A DNA stretch of 64,000 nt from Lysobacter firmicutimachus (GCF_037027445.1 NZ_JBANDL010000002.1:2170001-2234000); one strand, 5' to 3'. Shown: positions 14,995 through 24,663, counted from the first letter of the stretch. Numbers and translations are program-made. The notes: generated by a model from the letters alone, not told the origin.

Positions 14995-17900
14995 ATGGTT
15001 GGGCATGGCATGCATAGCGCGAACTCGCATCATTTGCGCGGTTTGAGGCGGCTTCAGCGCTGCGGCGCTGTTTTGATGCTTTTGGCGGTGTCGTTGCTGT
15101 GGTCCGGCTGGGCAACGGCCGGCATCTACTGCACTACGTTCACGATCTCCGTCGCGAACGGAGGAACTCATGTCCTAGACGCCGGTGCCTGCGACGGTCC
15201 CGATGACAGCGGTATCGGTAATATCGCCACGCCTCCGACTCATGGCGTGGCATCGACCGATCCGCTTGCCCAACTCGTTACCTACACACACAACGGAAAT
15301 ACAGCGACAAGCGACAGCTTTGTTTTCCGGGATGGCATAGGCGGCTTTGTCACCGTCAACGTGAACATCAGCGCGCCGACGTCGCCGATTACCGTCACCC
15401 CGGCGACCATTTCGCCGGTCCTTGGACAGCCATTCAATGCCACTATGGCCGCCAGCGGCGGCACGGACCCTTATACCTTCGTCCAAACGAGCGGAACCTT
15501 GCCGACTGGGCTGAGTTTTGCGTCCGGTACTTTCAGCGGTACGCCGACACAACGCGGTACTTTCTCGGTTTCGATTACGGTGACCGATTCGAGCACGCCG
15601 ACACCGTTGAGCACTGTCAAAAGTTACAGCATCGCTGTTCCCACGGTCGTGCCGACGATTTCACCCGCTACGCTGCCAGCTATGGCTGTCGGTGTTGCAT
15701 ACAACACCGCCCTCGCCAGCAGCGGTGGCGTGGCGCCTTACAGCTATTCAGTGCAGGCCGAACCCGATTCGCTGCCGCCGGGATTAAGTTTGAGCGCCGG
15801 TGGCGTGATCAGCGGCACGCCCACTACAACCGGCACCTACACCTTCCGCATCCTGTCAGACGACGACAGTACCGCGCAGGACGCTTCGCAGAACATCGGC
15901 AGCCGCCTGTACACCGTCACCGTCGCGGCGGCGCCGACCATCGTCGTCAGCCCGCCGACGTTGTCCAATGCGACCTCCGCGGTCGCTTACAGCCAATCCC
16001 TCAGCGCTACCGGCGGCACCGGGCCGTACACGTTCGCGGTCACCGCCGGTAGTCTGCCGGCGGGCCTGACCCTGTCTACGGGCGGCGATCTCAGCGGCAC
16101 GCCGACCGCGGTGGGAACCTTCAACTTCACCGTCAGTGCCACCGACGCCAACAGCTTCGTCGGCAGCCGCGCCTACAGCCTGGTCGTGGCGGCGCCGAAC
16201 ATCAACGTCGATCCGCCGGTCCTGCCGGCAGCCACGGTCGGGGTGGCTTACAGCCAGACCCTGAGCGCCAGCGGCGGCAACGGCAGCTACACGTTCTCGG
16301 CACCGCCGGGCGCTTTGCCGCCGGGCTTGAACATCAGCGCCGGCGGCGTTCTGTCGGGCACGCCGACCGCGGGCGGGTCGTTCAATTTCATGATCATCGC
16401 CGCCGACCAGAGCACCGGCGCCGGCGCGCCCTACACCGGCTCGCGCGCTTACATCTTCACCATCAATCCGGCGACGGTGACCCTGCCGGCAACCACTCTG
16501 GCCAACGGCACGCTGGGTGCGGCCTACAGCGCCGCCCTCAACCCGGCCAGCGGCGGCACCTCGCCCTATACCTATGCCTTGACGGCCGGCTCGCTGCCGC
16601 CGGGCGTGACCCTGTCGGCCAGCACCGGCAACCTCAGCGGCACGCCGACTGCGCCGGGCACCTTCAATTTCGCCGTCGTCGCGACCGACTCCAGCACCGG
16701 CTCGGGACCGTACAACTCGGCGCCGCGCGGCTATACGCTGCAGATCGCCGACATCGCGCCGATCGCCAACCCGGTCTCGGCCTCCGTCGCCTACAACGCC
16801 GGAGCCACCCCGATCGCCTTGTCGATCACCGGTGGCACGCCGACCTCGGTCGCGATCGGCAGCGCCCCGGCGCACGGCACCTCGATCGCCAGCGGCGCCT
16901 CGATCACGTACCAGCCGACGGCCGGCTATTACGGCGCCGACAGCTTCACCTACACCGCCACCAACGGCGTCGGCACCTCGGCGCCGGCGACGGTCTCGAT
17001 CGTCGTCGCTCCGCCGACGATCACGGTCACCCCGACGGGTTCGTTGAATGCCCAGGTCGGCGCCGGCTACAGCGTCGGCTTCACCTGGAGCGGCGGTACC
17101 GCGCCTTACGCCAGCTACAGCGCCAGCGGACTGCCGACGGGCCTGAGCCTGACCGCCACCGGCAGCGACAGCCTGACCGTCAGCGGCACGCCCGCCCAGG
17201 CCGGCAGCTTCACCGTCAACGTCCAGGCCACCGACAGCAGCACCGGCGACGGGCCGTCGACGAAGTCGGAATCGTTCACCCTCACGGTCGGCGCGCCGAC
17301 GCTGAGCATGACCCCGGCCGCCGGCACGGTATCGATGCCGTACGGCGTCGCCACCACGGTGAATTTCAGCGCCAGCGGCGGTACCCCGGCGTACTCGTAC
17401 TCGCTGACGGCCGGTTCGCTCCCGGTCGGCGTGAGCTTCAGCTCGGCCGGCGTGCTCAGCGGCACCCCGACCGTGCCGGGCAGCTATTCGCTGACCGTCC
17501 GCGCCACCGATTCCAGCACCGGTACCGGCGCGCCGTTCTCGATCGACCAGAACTACGTGATCCAGGTCGGCGCGCCGAGCATCACCATCGACCCGCCGAG
17601 CCTGCCCGACGGCACCGCCGGCACCGCCTACAGCGAGAACTTCAGCGCCAGCGGCGGCGTCGCGCCGTACAGCTACTCGCTGTTGGCCGGCTCGCTGCCG
17701 ATCGGGATGAGCTTCAGCTCGGCCGGCGCGCTGTCCGGCGTGCCGCGCAGCGACGGCAATTTCAGCCTGACCGTGCGCGCCACCGACGCCAACGGCCAGA
17801 ACGCGAGCGTGGTGCGGACCCTGCGCATCGACCCGGCGACGGTGGTGATCTCGCCGTCGACCTTGCCGAACGGAGTGGTCGGCAGCGCCTACAGCCAGAG

Positions 17901-20022
17901 CCTGAGCAGCAGCGGCGGCATCGCGCCGTACACTTACTCGATCGTGTCCGGCGCGCTGCCGGTCGGAATCGCGTTCTCCTCGGCCGGCACGCTGAGCGGC
18001 ACGCCGGTGTTGGCCGGCAACTACAGCTTCACCGTGCGCTCGACCGACGATGCCGGCTACAACCGCACCATCGGCTACAGCATCGTCGTCGCCGACGCGG
18101 TGCCGGTCGCGGTCGACGACAGCGCCAGCACCTTGGCCAACGTCCCGGCGACCATCGATGTGGTCGCCAACGACACCGGCATCATCGCCTCGATCGCGGT
18201 GGCGACGCTCCCGAGCCACGGCAGCGCCGCGGTCAGCGGCACCGCCGTGGTCTACACGCCGGCCGCCAACTATTTCGGCAGCGACAGTTTCACCTACACC
18301 GCGACCGGTCCGGGCGGCACCTCGGCGCCGGCGACCGTGACCGTGACGGTCGCGGCGCTGCCGGTTCCGGTCGGCCAGCCGCAGACCGCGACCACGCTGT
18401 CGACCACGGCGGTGACCATCGATGCGGCGACCGGCGCGAGCGGAAGCCCGTTCACCGGCGTGACCCTGTTGGCGCCGCCGAGCTCGGGCACGGCGACGGT
18501 CGACGGCACGCGCATCGTCTACACCCCGGCCGCCGACACCGCCGGCGCGATCGCTCTGACCTACACGCTCAACAACGCCTTCGGCCCGTCCGCGCCGATC
18601 ACCTCGACCATCACCGTCAACGCGGTGCCGGTGGCGGTGTCGCGGCGGGTGCGCACGGTCGCGGGCGCAACGGTCGTGGTCGAGCTGACCACCGGCGCGC
18701 GCGGCGGCCCGTTCACCGCGGCCCATCTGGTCTCGCTGACCCCGGCCGGTTCGGGTGCGGCGGCCATCGTCGGCTCCGGCGGCGGGTTCCAACTGCGCTA
18801 CACGCCGGTGATCGGTTACGCCGGCGTGGCCGTGGCCAGCTTCACCATCAGCAACGCGCATGCGACCTCGGCGGCGGCGACGGTCGAGATAGAAGTCGCG
18901 CCGCGCAGCGATCCGTCCAAGGACGCCGAAGTGCTCGGCCTGCTCGGCGCGCAGACCTCGGCGGCGCGGCGTTTCGCCAACAGCCAGATCGGCAACTTCC
19001 AGCGGCGCATGGAAGGCCTGCACGAAGGCGGCGAAAACGGCGCCCGCTTCGACAACGGGCTGAGCTTCTCGATCGACTCGCGCTGCCGCGACGAAGCGCG
19101 CCGCACTCCGGGCAGCGATTGCCGTCAGCCGCTGTTGGGCGACGACAGCGCGGCGCTGGCCGAGCCGGCGCCGGTGGCCGGCAGCGGCACCCGCTACGGC
19201 CTGTGGACCGGCGGCACGATCAACAGCGGCAACCGCGACGGACGCAGCGGCTCGGCCGGGTTCGATTTCGAGACCAGCGGCATCAGCGCCGGCGCCGACG
19301 TGCGCCTCAGCGACGCCTTCGCCCTCGGCGGCGGCGTCGGCTACGGCCGCGACGACACCGACGTCGGCCAGCGCGGCAGCCGCAGCGAGGCCGAGAGCTA
19401 CAGCCTGGTCGGCTACGCCAGCTATCACCCGGGCAAGACCTTCTATCTCGACGGCCTGCTCGGCTACCAGTGGCTCTCGTTCGACACCCGCCGCTACGTT
19501 ACCGACACCGGCGGCACGGTAAGCGGTTCGCGCGACGGCAAGCAGTGGTTCGGTTCGGTCTCGGCCGGCTTCGAGCACCAGCGCGACCGCCTGCGGGTGA
19601 CCCCGTACGCGCGCCTGGACATCGCCCGTGCGCGCCTGGACGGCTACACCGAGCGCGGCGATCCGCTGTACGCGCTGCACTATCGCGACCAGGACGTCGA
19701 CACCACCACCACCAGCCTGGGTCTGCGCATCGACTACCGTTACGACATGAGCTGGGGGCGCTTATCGCCGCGGGTGCTGTTGGAGTACCAGCACGACTTC
19801 GAGGACGATAGCATCGCGACGATGAGCTATGCCGACATGCTCGGCGGACCGTTCTACCGCGCGCGCGTCGTCGGCCTGGACCGCAATCGCTACGTGTTCG
19901 GTCTCGGCGCGGTGCTGCAGGGCGAGCGCGACTGGGCGCTGCGCTTCGAATACCGCGGCCTGTTCGGCAGCGGCAACGACGACGACCACAGCGTCCTGAT
20001 CAACTTCGAGAAGAAGTACTGA
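14995..20022 (+). CDS. Ig-repeat autotransporter adhesin
   Basis: A 1675-residue surface protein. A signal peptide (AVLMLLAVSLLWSGWATA) is followed by about nine putative-Ig (He_PIG) repeats of some 85 residues, each with the pattern AYS-x-LSASGG-x-PYTYS, AGSLPPGLSLS and LSGTPTAxGTFNF. About four Big_9/cadherin-like repeats (YTPAANYFGSDSFTYTATG) are interspersed, one in the middle and three before the C-terminus. The last 290 residues or so form an autotransporter beta-barrel, beginning near RYGLWTGGTINSGN and ending in the sequence HSVLINFEKKY with a terminal aromatic residue. It should secrete its own passenger across the outer membrane; adhesion or biofilm is the inferred role. ATG 14995 is used; ATG 15010 is equally possible. 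It is divergent from the collar operon. Confidence 0.93.
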   Translation: MVGHGMHSANSHHLRGLRRLQRCGAVLMLLAVSLLWSGWATAGIYCTTFTISVANGGTHVLDAGACDGPDDSGIGNIATPPTHGVASTDPLAQLVTYTHNGNTATSDSFVFRDGIGGFVTVNVNISAPTSPITVTPATISPVLGQPFNATMAASGGTDPYTFVQTSGTLPTGLSFASGTFSGTPTQRGTFSVSITVTDSSTPTPLSTVKSYSIAVPTVVPTISPATLPAMAVGVAYNTALASSGGVAPYSYSVQAEPDSLPPGLSLSAGGVISGTPTTTGTYTFRILSDDDSTAQDASQNIGSRLYTVTVAAAPTIVVSPPTLSNATSAVAYSQSLSATGGTGPYTFAVTAGSLPAGLTLSTGGDLSGTPTAVGTFNFTVSATDANSFVGSRAYSLVVAAPNINVDPPVLPAATVGVAYSQTLSASGGNGSYTFSAPPGALPPGLNISAGGVLSGTPTAGGSFNFMIIAADQSTGAGAPYTGSRAYIFTINPATVTLPATTLANGTLGAAYSAALNPASGGTSPYTYALTAGSLPPGVTLSASTGNLSGTPTAPGTFNFAVVATDSSTGSGPYNSAPRGYTLQIADIAPIANPVSASVAYNAGATPIALSITGGTPTSVAIGSAPAHGTSIASGASITYQPTAGYYGADSFTYTATNGVGTSAPATVSIVVAPPTITVTPTGSLNAQVGAGYSVGFTWSGGTAPYASYSASGLPTGLSLTATGSDSLTVSGTPAQAGSFTVNVQATDSSTGDGPSTKSESFTLTVGAPTLSMTPAAGTVSMPYGVATTVNFSASGGTPAYSYSLTAGSLPVGVSFSSAGVLSGTPTVPGSYSLTVRATDSSTGTGAPFSIDQNYVIQVGAPSITIDPPSLPDGTAGTAYSENFSASGGVAPYSYSLLAGSLPIGMSFSSAGALSGVPRSDGNFSLTVRATDANGQNASVVRTLRIDPATVVISPSTLPNGVVGSAYSQSLSSSGGIAPYTYSIVSGALPVGIAFSSAGTLSGTPVLAGNYSFTVRSTDDAGYNRTIGYSIVVADAVPVAVDDSASTLANVPATIDVVANDTGIIASIAVATLPSHGSAAVSGTAVVYTPAANYFGSDSFTYTATGPGGTSAPATVTVTVAALPVPVGQPQTATTLSTTAVTIDAATGASGSPFTGVTLLAPPSSGTATVDGTRIVYTPAADTAGAIALTYTLNNAFGPSAPITSTITVNAVPVAVSRRVRTVAGATVVVELTTGARGGPFTAAHLVSLTPAGSGAAAIVGSGGGFQLRYTPVIGYAGVAVASFTISNAHATSAAATVEIEVAPRSDPSKDAEVLGLLGAQTSAARRFANSQIGNFQRRMEGLHEGGENGARFDNGLSFSIDSRCRDEARRTPGSDCRQPLLGDDSAALAEPAPVAGSGTRYGLWTGGTINSGNRDGRSGSAGFDFETSGISAGADVRLSDAFALGGGVGYGRDDTDVGQRGSRSEAESYSLVGYASYHPGKTFYLDGLLGYQWLSFDTRRYVTDTGGTVSGSRDGKQWFGSVSAGFEHQRDRLRVTPYARLDIARARLDGYTERGDPLYALHYRDQDVDTTTTSLGLRIDYRYDMSWGRLSPRVLLEYQHDFEDDSIATMSYADMLGGPFYRARVVGLDRNRYVFGLGAVLQGERDWALRFEYRGLFGSGNDDDHSVLINFEKKY

Positions 20023-20028
20023 GATCGG

Positions 20029-20056
20029 GGCGGGCGCGGCCCAGGCCGCGCCCGCC
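20029..20056 (+). terminator. GC hairpin after the autotransporter gene
   Basis: GGCGGGCGCGGCC (20029-20041) pairs with GGCCGCGCCCGCC (20044-20056), starting six bases after the stop codon. There is no U-run, so it is terminator-like rather than a canonical intrinsic terminator. Confidence 0.5.
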
Positions 20057-20143
20057 GCCGCAAGGACGATGCGCGGGGGAGGGCGCGCGCGGCGGTCGCC
20101 GAAATGCCAAGATGGGGCTCCGTTCCGTCGTGCGGTCGCCGCA

Positions 20144-20812
20144 ATGCCCGATCCCGTTCCGCCTTCCGTCGAACGCGTGCCTGCGCGATTGTCCGCAGCG
20201 GCGCTGGAGCAGCTGCCGTTGAGCCTGCCCGACGAGCTGCGCATGGCGCTGGAGTCGGCCTATGCGACTCCGCCGCGGGCCTATCACAACCTCGGCCATG
20301 TCGCCGAAGTGCTGGGCCACTACGCCGATGTCGCCGCGGGCCCGGGCTGGCGGCAGCCGATGGAGGTCGCATTGGCGGTGCTGTACCACGATGCGGTCTA
20401 CCAGGCCGGCCGGCGCGACAACGAGGCGCGGTCGGCGCAGTTGGCGCGCGAGCACATCGCGCGTTGGCTGCCCCTGGCCGGGATCGACGCCGATCGCGTC
20501 GCCGAACTGATCGAATTGACCGCGCGCCACGGCGCGATCGCGCGCGAGGACGTGGACGAGGAAACCCGGCTGTTCCTCGACGGCGACATGGCCATCCTCG
20601 GCGCCGAGCCGGCGGCGTTCGACGCTTACGACCGCGGCATCGCCTCGGAGTACCGCGGCCACGTGCCGGGGCCGTTGTTCCGGCTCAATCGCCGGCGTTT
20701 TCTCAAAGGGCTGCTCAAGCGCGAGCGGATCTTCCTCAGCGACCACTACCACCGGCGCTACGACGCGGCGGCGCGCAACAACCTGCGCCGGGCCATCACC
20801 ACCAAGCGCTGA
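20144..20812 (+). CDS. HD-superfamily predicted metal-dependent phosphohydrolase
   Basis: A 222-residue soluble protein. The HD-type metal site is visible as YHNLGHVAEVL, then VLYHDAVY, then the acidic patch LDGDMAILGA, matching COG4339 predicted HD phosphohydrolases. The family binds a divalent metal and probably hydrolyses a phosphoester or nucleotide, but its substrate is unknown. ATG 20144 is chosen because the upstream part of the frame (from 20069) is arginine-rich and unlike the family. It stands alone between the autotransporter and the converging HPF-like gene. Confidence 0.82.
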   Translation: MPDPVPPSVERVPARLSAAALEQLPLSLPDELRMALESAYATPPRAYHNLGHVAEVLGHYADVAAGPGWRQPMEVALAVLYHDAVYQAGRRDNEARSAQLAREHIARWLPLAGIDADRVAELIELTARHGAIAREDVDEETRLFLDGDMAILGAEPAAFDAYDRGIASEYRGHVPGPLFRLNRRRFLKGLLKRERIFLSDHYHRRYDAAARNNLRRAITTKR

Positions 20813-20851
20813 GGGCCGGCGCGGCGCCGCAGGGCGTGCCGGCAAGAGAAA

Positions 20852-20876
20852 GGCGCGCCCGCAGGACGGGCGCGCC
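20852..20876 (-). terminator. Intrinsic terminator of the HPF-like gene
   Basis: On the minus strand a 10-bp stem, GGCGCGCCCG/CGGGCGCGCC with a 5-base loop, is followed directly by TTTCTCTT. It lies about 90 bases after the stop of the HPF-like gene. Confidence 0.75.
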
Positions 20877-20966
20877 GGAGGGACGACCGGTTCGCGGTCG
20901 CCGGGGCCGCAGCGCCCGGCAAGGTCCGGCCAGGCGTGCGGAACGTGACGGGCAGGGAGGCGGCGC

Positions 20967-21278
20967 TTACGCGCTCAGCCGGCCCAGCGAACTGTCGAGC
21001 ACGCGCTGCAGCTTGCGGGCCGCGCCGCTGATGGCCGCGCGCATGGTGTCGGCATCCTCGGTCGCGGCCACCGGCGGCCGGCCTTCGAGGCGGGCTTCGA
21101 TGGTGCAGTGCTTGTCGCCGCCGCCGGCCTTGGCGCCGTTGACGTCGCGCAGATGCACTTCGACCCGGGTGACCTGGTCGCGATAGCGACCCAGGCTGTG
21201 ATCGACCACGCCTTCGACGTGTTGGGCGAGCGATTCGTCGCCGCGCAGGTGGTGGTCGGTGTTGAGCTGAACCTTCAT
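20967..21278 (-). CDS. HPF/RaiA-family ribosome-associated protein
   Basis: A 103-residue protein preceded by the strong ribosome site GGAGGCG. The S30AE-type domain reads VQLNTDHHLRGDESLAQHVEGVV, RVEVHLRDVNGAKAGGGDKHC and EARLEGRPPVAATEDADTMRAAISGAARKL. Such proteins bind the 30S subunit and promote hibernation or protect ribosomes in stationary phase and stress. It is short, like HPF, and lacks the long C-terminal dimerisation domain. The basic surface seen in canonical HPF is weaker here, so a divergent paralogue is possible. It is a single gene with its own terminator. Confidence 0.85.
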   Translation of the reverse strand: MKVQLNTDHHLRGDESLAQHVEGVVDHSLGRYRDQVTRVEVHLRDVNGAKAGGGDKHCTIEARLEGRPPVAATEDADTMRAAISGAARKLQRVLDSSLGRLSA

Positions 21279-21539
21279 GCAGACGCCTCCTTTGGCGCAG
21301 TGAGAGGGCGAAGCCGCCGCCCCTGCGGCGGCTTCTCGCACGGTCCGCGCATTCGCGTTGCGGCCATGCCCTAAGTCCGACCGGGGATGCCGCAGAAGGT
21401 TCTCGCGGCGTTCAGCTTCGGCCCAGCCGGAACATGCGAGCCTCGCGGATCGGCTGCGCGGACCGGCGCCCGATTCGGCAAAGACGGCCCGGCGGGCGCG
21501 CCGCCGGGGCGGATTCGGCGCGCAAGGTAGAATGGGCCG

Positions 21540-22280
21540 ATGATCGTCAATATCGCCGCCTATCACTTCGTCGCCATCGCCGACCCGCCGGCCCTGGCCG
21601 CGCGTCTGCGCGAACGCGCCGAAGCGTTGCAATTGCGCGGCACCGCGCTGGTCGCGGGCGAGGGCATCAACCTGTTCCTGGCCGGCGCCGCGCAGGCGAT
21701 CGAAGACGTGCTGGGCGAGTTGCGCGCCGATCCGCGTTTCGCCGATCTGATCGTCAAGTACAGCCGCAGCCGGGGCATGCCGTTCGCCCGGCTCAAGGTC
21801 AAGCTCAAGCGCGAGATCATCGCGTTCCGGCGCGACGGGGCTTCGCCGCTGCGCGAACGCGCGCCGACGGTGTCGCCGCAGACCCTGGCGCGCTGGCTCG
21901 ACGCTGGCCGCGACGACACCGGCCGGCCGGTGGTGCTGCTGGACACGCGCAATCGCGAAGAAGTCGGCTACGGCAGTTTCGCCGACGCCCTGACCCTGCC
22001 GATCGACAACTTCACCGAACTGCCCGAGGCGCTGGCGCCGCATCGCGAGGCGCTCGCCGATGCGACCGTGGTCAGCTTCTGCACCGGCGGCATCCGCTGC
22101 GAGAAGGCCGCGTTGTGGCTGCGCGCCGACGGCATGGACAATCTGCTCCAGCTCGACGGCGGCATCCTGGGCTATTTCGAGCAGGTCGGCGGACGCCATT
22201 ACGACGGCCGCTGCTTCGTCTTCGACGAGCGCGTCGCCCTGGATCCGCAGCTGCAGCCGTTGCACGACGCCGCAGCTTGA
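21540..22280 (+). CDS. trhO: tRNA uridine-34 hydroxylase TrhO (rhodanese-like)
   Basis: A 246-residue protein of the TrhO/YceA family, which hydroxylates U34 of certain tRNAs on the way to 5-(carboxy)methoxyuridine. An N-terminal acylphosphatase-like domain (GTALVAGEGINLFLAG, RLKVKLKREII) is followed by a rhodanese domain with LLDTRN and the active-site loop CTGGIRCEKA (C181, C187). It is about 100 residues shorter than E. coli TrhO: it ends soon after the rhodanese domain and lacks the cysteine-rich C-terminal extension. That is a known shorter form in several proteobacteria rather than evidence of truncation. Confidence 0.9.
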   Translation: MIVNIAAYHFVAIADPPALAARLRERAEALQLRGTALVAGEGINLFLAGAAQAIEDVLGELRADPRFADLIVKYSRSRGMPFARLKVKLKREIIAFRRDGASPLRERAPTVSPQTLARWLDAGRDDTGRPVVLLDTRNREEVGYGSFADALTLPIDNFTELPEALAPHREALADATVVSFCTGGIRCEKAALWLRADGMDNLLQLDGGILGYFEQVGGRHYDGRCFVFDERVALDPQLQPLHDAAA

Positions 22281-22470
22281 CGGTTTAGACGGATTTCGCA
22301 ACTTTTACCGTTTCTTACAAACTATTAACCCGGCCACGCCGGGCGAACGGTTAGGCTGCGCGTTCGTGTCGCGCCTGCGCCTTCGCGCCGGCCTCCCCCC
22401 GACGACGCGCCGCGAGCGGGCGGTCTGCGCATGGCAGGCGCCCGCGCTTGCATCAGAACGAGGATTTTCG

Positions 22471-23100
22471 ATGAACCGACGCTCGCTTCCCGCCCTGTCC
22501 GCATTGGCGTTCGCCGTCATGGCGATCGCCGCCTGCAACCAGAGCGCGCCGGTCAACACTGCCGCCCCGCAGGAAACCACCGCAGCGCCGCCGCCGGCAC
22601 CGCAGACGGTGCCCGATCCGGCCGCCGATCCGGGCACGCGCGCTTCGCCGCCGGTGCTGACCCCGGTCGCGCTGGGCACTTTCGAGCCCGGCAATCCGCT
22701 GGCCGAAGCCATGACCGGCAAACTGACCATCGACGATCTCGAGCTCAAGGGCGAGAACGGCGCGCTGTACAAGACCGAACGCGTCGCCCTGGTGCGCGGC
22801 GGCGATCAGTACGCGGCCGGCGAGACTTACGGCGCGATCATGCAAGTCGAGGCCAGCCAGGCGATCGAGTTGCGCCGGGTGATCGAGCAGAAGCCGCCGG
22901 AGAAGGCCCCGGCGAATGCCTACTGCGGCACCACCCCGACCGGCTTCATCGCTCTGGCCAAGGTCAGCGAGGCCACCGGCGACGTGATCAAGCTGATCGC
23001 GCTGCAGGGCAGCGACCTGCCGGCGGCGACGTCGCAGGGCGTGGGCCTGTGCGCGTCGATGTTCTACCTGGGCAAGGCGCAGGAGAAGGCCGCGGGCTGA
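22471..23100 (+). CDS. Predicted lipoprotein of unknown function
   Basis: A 209-residue protein with a lipoprotein signal peptide: basic MNRR, a hydrophobic stretch and the lipobox AIAAC (Cys21 or so). A Pro/Ala-rich linker of about 45 residues follows, then a globular domain with two cysteines (NAYCGTTPTG and GVGLCASMF) that could pair, and the sequence GFIALAKVSEATGDVIKLIALQGSD. I do not recognise the family. The region upstream (22281-22470) is locally AT-rich (TTTCTTACAAACTATTAACC), consistent with its own promoter. Export and outer-membrane anchoring are likely, since Asn rather than Asp follows the Cys. Confidence 0.82.
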   Translation: MNRRSLPALSALAFAVMAIAACNQSAPVNTAAPQETTAAPPPAPQTVPDPAADPGTRASPPVLTPVALGTFEPGNPLAEAMTGKLTIDDLELKGENGALYKTERVALVRGGDQYAAGETYGAIMQVEASQAIELRRVIEQKPPEKAPANAYCGTTPTGFIALAKVSEATGDVIKLIALQGSDLPAATSQGVGLCASMFYLGKAQEKAAG

Positions 23101-23177
23101 GCGGCGGCCACGGCGGTCCCTGCGGTGCACCGCATGTCCGAGCTTCGGACGCAGCGCCGACGTGAACCGCTGCGGTA

Positions 23178-23248
23178 GTCGCCGCTTACGCCGCTCCTAC
23201 AGGGGCGGCGTATGGCCGCGTTCTTGCAGGAGCGGCGTAAGCCGCGAC
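23178..23248. repeat. Inverted REP pair
   Basis: A reverse-oriented REP (GTCGCCGCTTACGCCGCTCC, from 23178) faces a forward REP (GCAGGAGCGGCGTAAGCC, 23226-23248) across about 22 bases. The two can fold into one long hairpin. It lies between converging genes and is a BIME-like unit. Confidence 0.8.
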
Positions 23249-23403
23249 AGCCGACGCGACGCGATGCCATGCAAGTACCCACAGACAGGCGACGCACGTG
23301 CGCTGGCCGGGATGGCGCGCATCCACGCCGGGACCACAGCGTTGACGCGCCGGTGCGGCGGTCGTGGCGACGAGCGCAGGAAAGTCCCCGTCGGGCGCCG
23401 CTG

Positions 23404-24663
23404 CTACGGGTCCGGAGCGGCCGCCAGCAAGCGGCGGGCGGCGGCTTCGCCGGCGATCAGGCCGCTGGCGAAGCAGGCGGTGAGCAGGTAGCCGCCGGTC
23501 GGCGCTTCCCAGTCGAGCATTTCGCCCGCGCAGTACACCGCGTCTGGCAGTCCTTGCAGGCGCAACTGCGCATCCATCGCCTCCAGGCGCACGCCGCCGG
23601 CGCTGCTGATCGCTTCGGCGATCGGGCGCGCGCCGCGCAGGCGCAGCGGCAGACGCTTGATCGTGCGCGCGACGGCGGCCGCGTCGTCGAGGCCGTGCTT
23701 GCCCAGGGTTTCGAACACCAGCGCGGCCTTGGCCCCGTCCAGCCCCGTCTGCCGGCGCAGGTGCTCGCCGACGCTGCGGCCGCGGCGCGGCTGGGCGAAG
23801 TCGCGTTGCAGGCGGTCCAAGTCGCGGCCGGGTGCGAGGTCCAGGTGCAATACGGTGTCGCCATGCGCGGCGATGGCGTCGCGCAGCATCGCCGACAAGG
23901 CATAGATCAGGCTGCCTTCGATGCCGCCGGCGGTGACCACGCATTCGCCCTGCAGTGCGCGTTCGCCCTCGGCATCGCGCCAATGCGCGACCACCGGCTT
24001 GAGCGGCGCTCCGGCATGACGCGAGGCGAAATGCTCGCTCCAGCCGATGTCGAAGCCGCAGTTGGACGGCTCCAGTTCGGCGATATCGATGCCGCGTTCG
24101 CGCAGCGGCGCCACCCAGGCGCCATCCGAGCCCAACTCCGGCCAACTGCCGCCGCCGAGCGCCAACACGCTGGCGCCGGCGCGCACCCGCAGTTCGCCAT
24201 CGGGCGTGTCGAAGCGCAGCGCGCCGTCTGCGGCCCAGCCGGTCCAGCGGTGCTGTACGTGGAAGCGCACGCCGTCTTCGCGCAGTCGCCGCACCCAGCC
24301 GCGCAGCAGCGGCGCGGCCTTGCGGTCGAGCGGGAACACCCGCCCGGAGCTGCCGACATAGGTCTCGACGCCGAAACCGCGCGCCCACTCGCGCAGCGCA
24401 TCGGCATCGAAGCGGTCGAGCCAGCGGCCGATCGCTTCGGCGCGCGCGCCGTAGCGGCGGTCGAAATCCGGCCGCGGTTCGCCGTGAGTGAGGTTGAGCC
24501 CGCCCTTGCCGGCGATCAGGAACTTGCGCCCCGCCGAGCCCTTGGCCTCGAACAGATCGACGTCGACCCCGAGCGAGCGCGCGGTCTGCGCCGCCATGAG
24601 GCCGGCGGGGCCGCCGCCGATCACGGCCAGGCCGGGCAGGGCAGGAAAAGAAACGGCGGACAT
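23404..24663 (-). CDS. FAD-dependent flavoprotein of the HI0933/YhiN-like family
   Basis: A 419-residue flavoprotein. The FAD-binding Rossmann motif is LAVIGGGPAGLMAAQTARS, followed by FLIAGKGGLNLTHGEP, a signature of the HI0933/YhiN-like group (often annotated as aminoacetone oxidase family or TIGR03862). Further on are VLALGGGSWPELGSDG, SPITAGGIEG-type VVTAGGIEGSLIY, and the C-terminal FAD contacts VYCAGEMLDWEAPTGGYLL and ACFASGLIAG. Substrate and physiological role are not established for the family. ATG 24663 begins at the domain. It is divergent from the serine hydrolase gene, 125 bases apart. Confidence 0.9.
   Translation of the reverse strand: MSAVSFPALPGLAVIGGGPAGLMAAQTARSLGVDVDLFEAKGSAGRKFLIAGKGGLNLTHGEPRPDFDRRYGARAEAIGRWLDRFDADALREWARGFGVETYVGSSGRVFPLDRKAAPLLRGWVRRLREDGVRFHVQHRWTGWAADGALRFDTPDGELRVRAGASVLALGGGSWPELGSDGAWVAPLRERGIDIAELEPSNCGFDIGWSEHFASRHAGAPLKPVVAHWRDAEGERALQGECVVTAGGIEGSLIYALSAMLRDAIAAHGDTVLHLDLAPGRDLDRLQRDFAQPRRGRSVGEHLRRQTGLDGAKAALVFETLGKHGLDDAAAVARTIKRLPLRLRGARPIAEAISSAGGVRLEAMDAQLRLQGLPDAVYCAGEMLDWEAPTGGYLLTACFASGLIAGEAAARRLLAAAPDP

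Noticed and set aside
15856..19680. A 1274-residue open frame on the minus strand
   Set aside because: It is the antisense shadow of the Ig-repeat autotransporter; its translation is Arg/Ala/Gly-rich with no domain, and arises from biased codon use.
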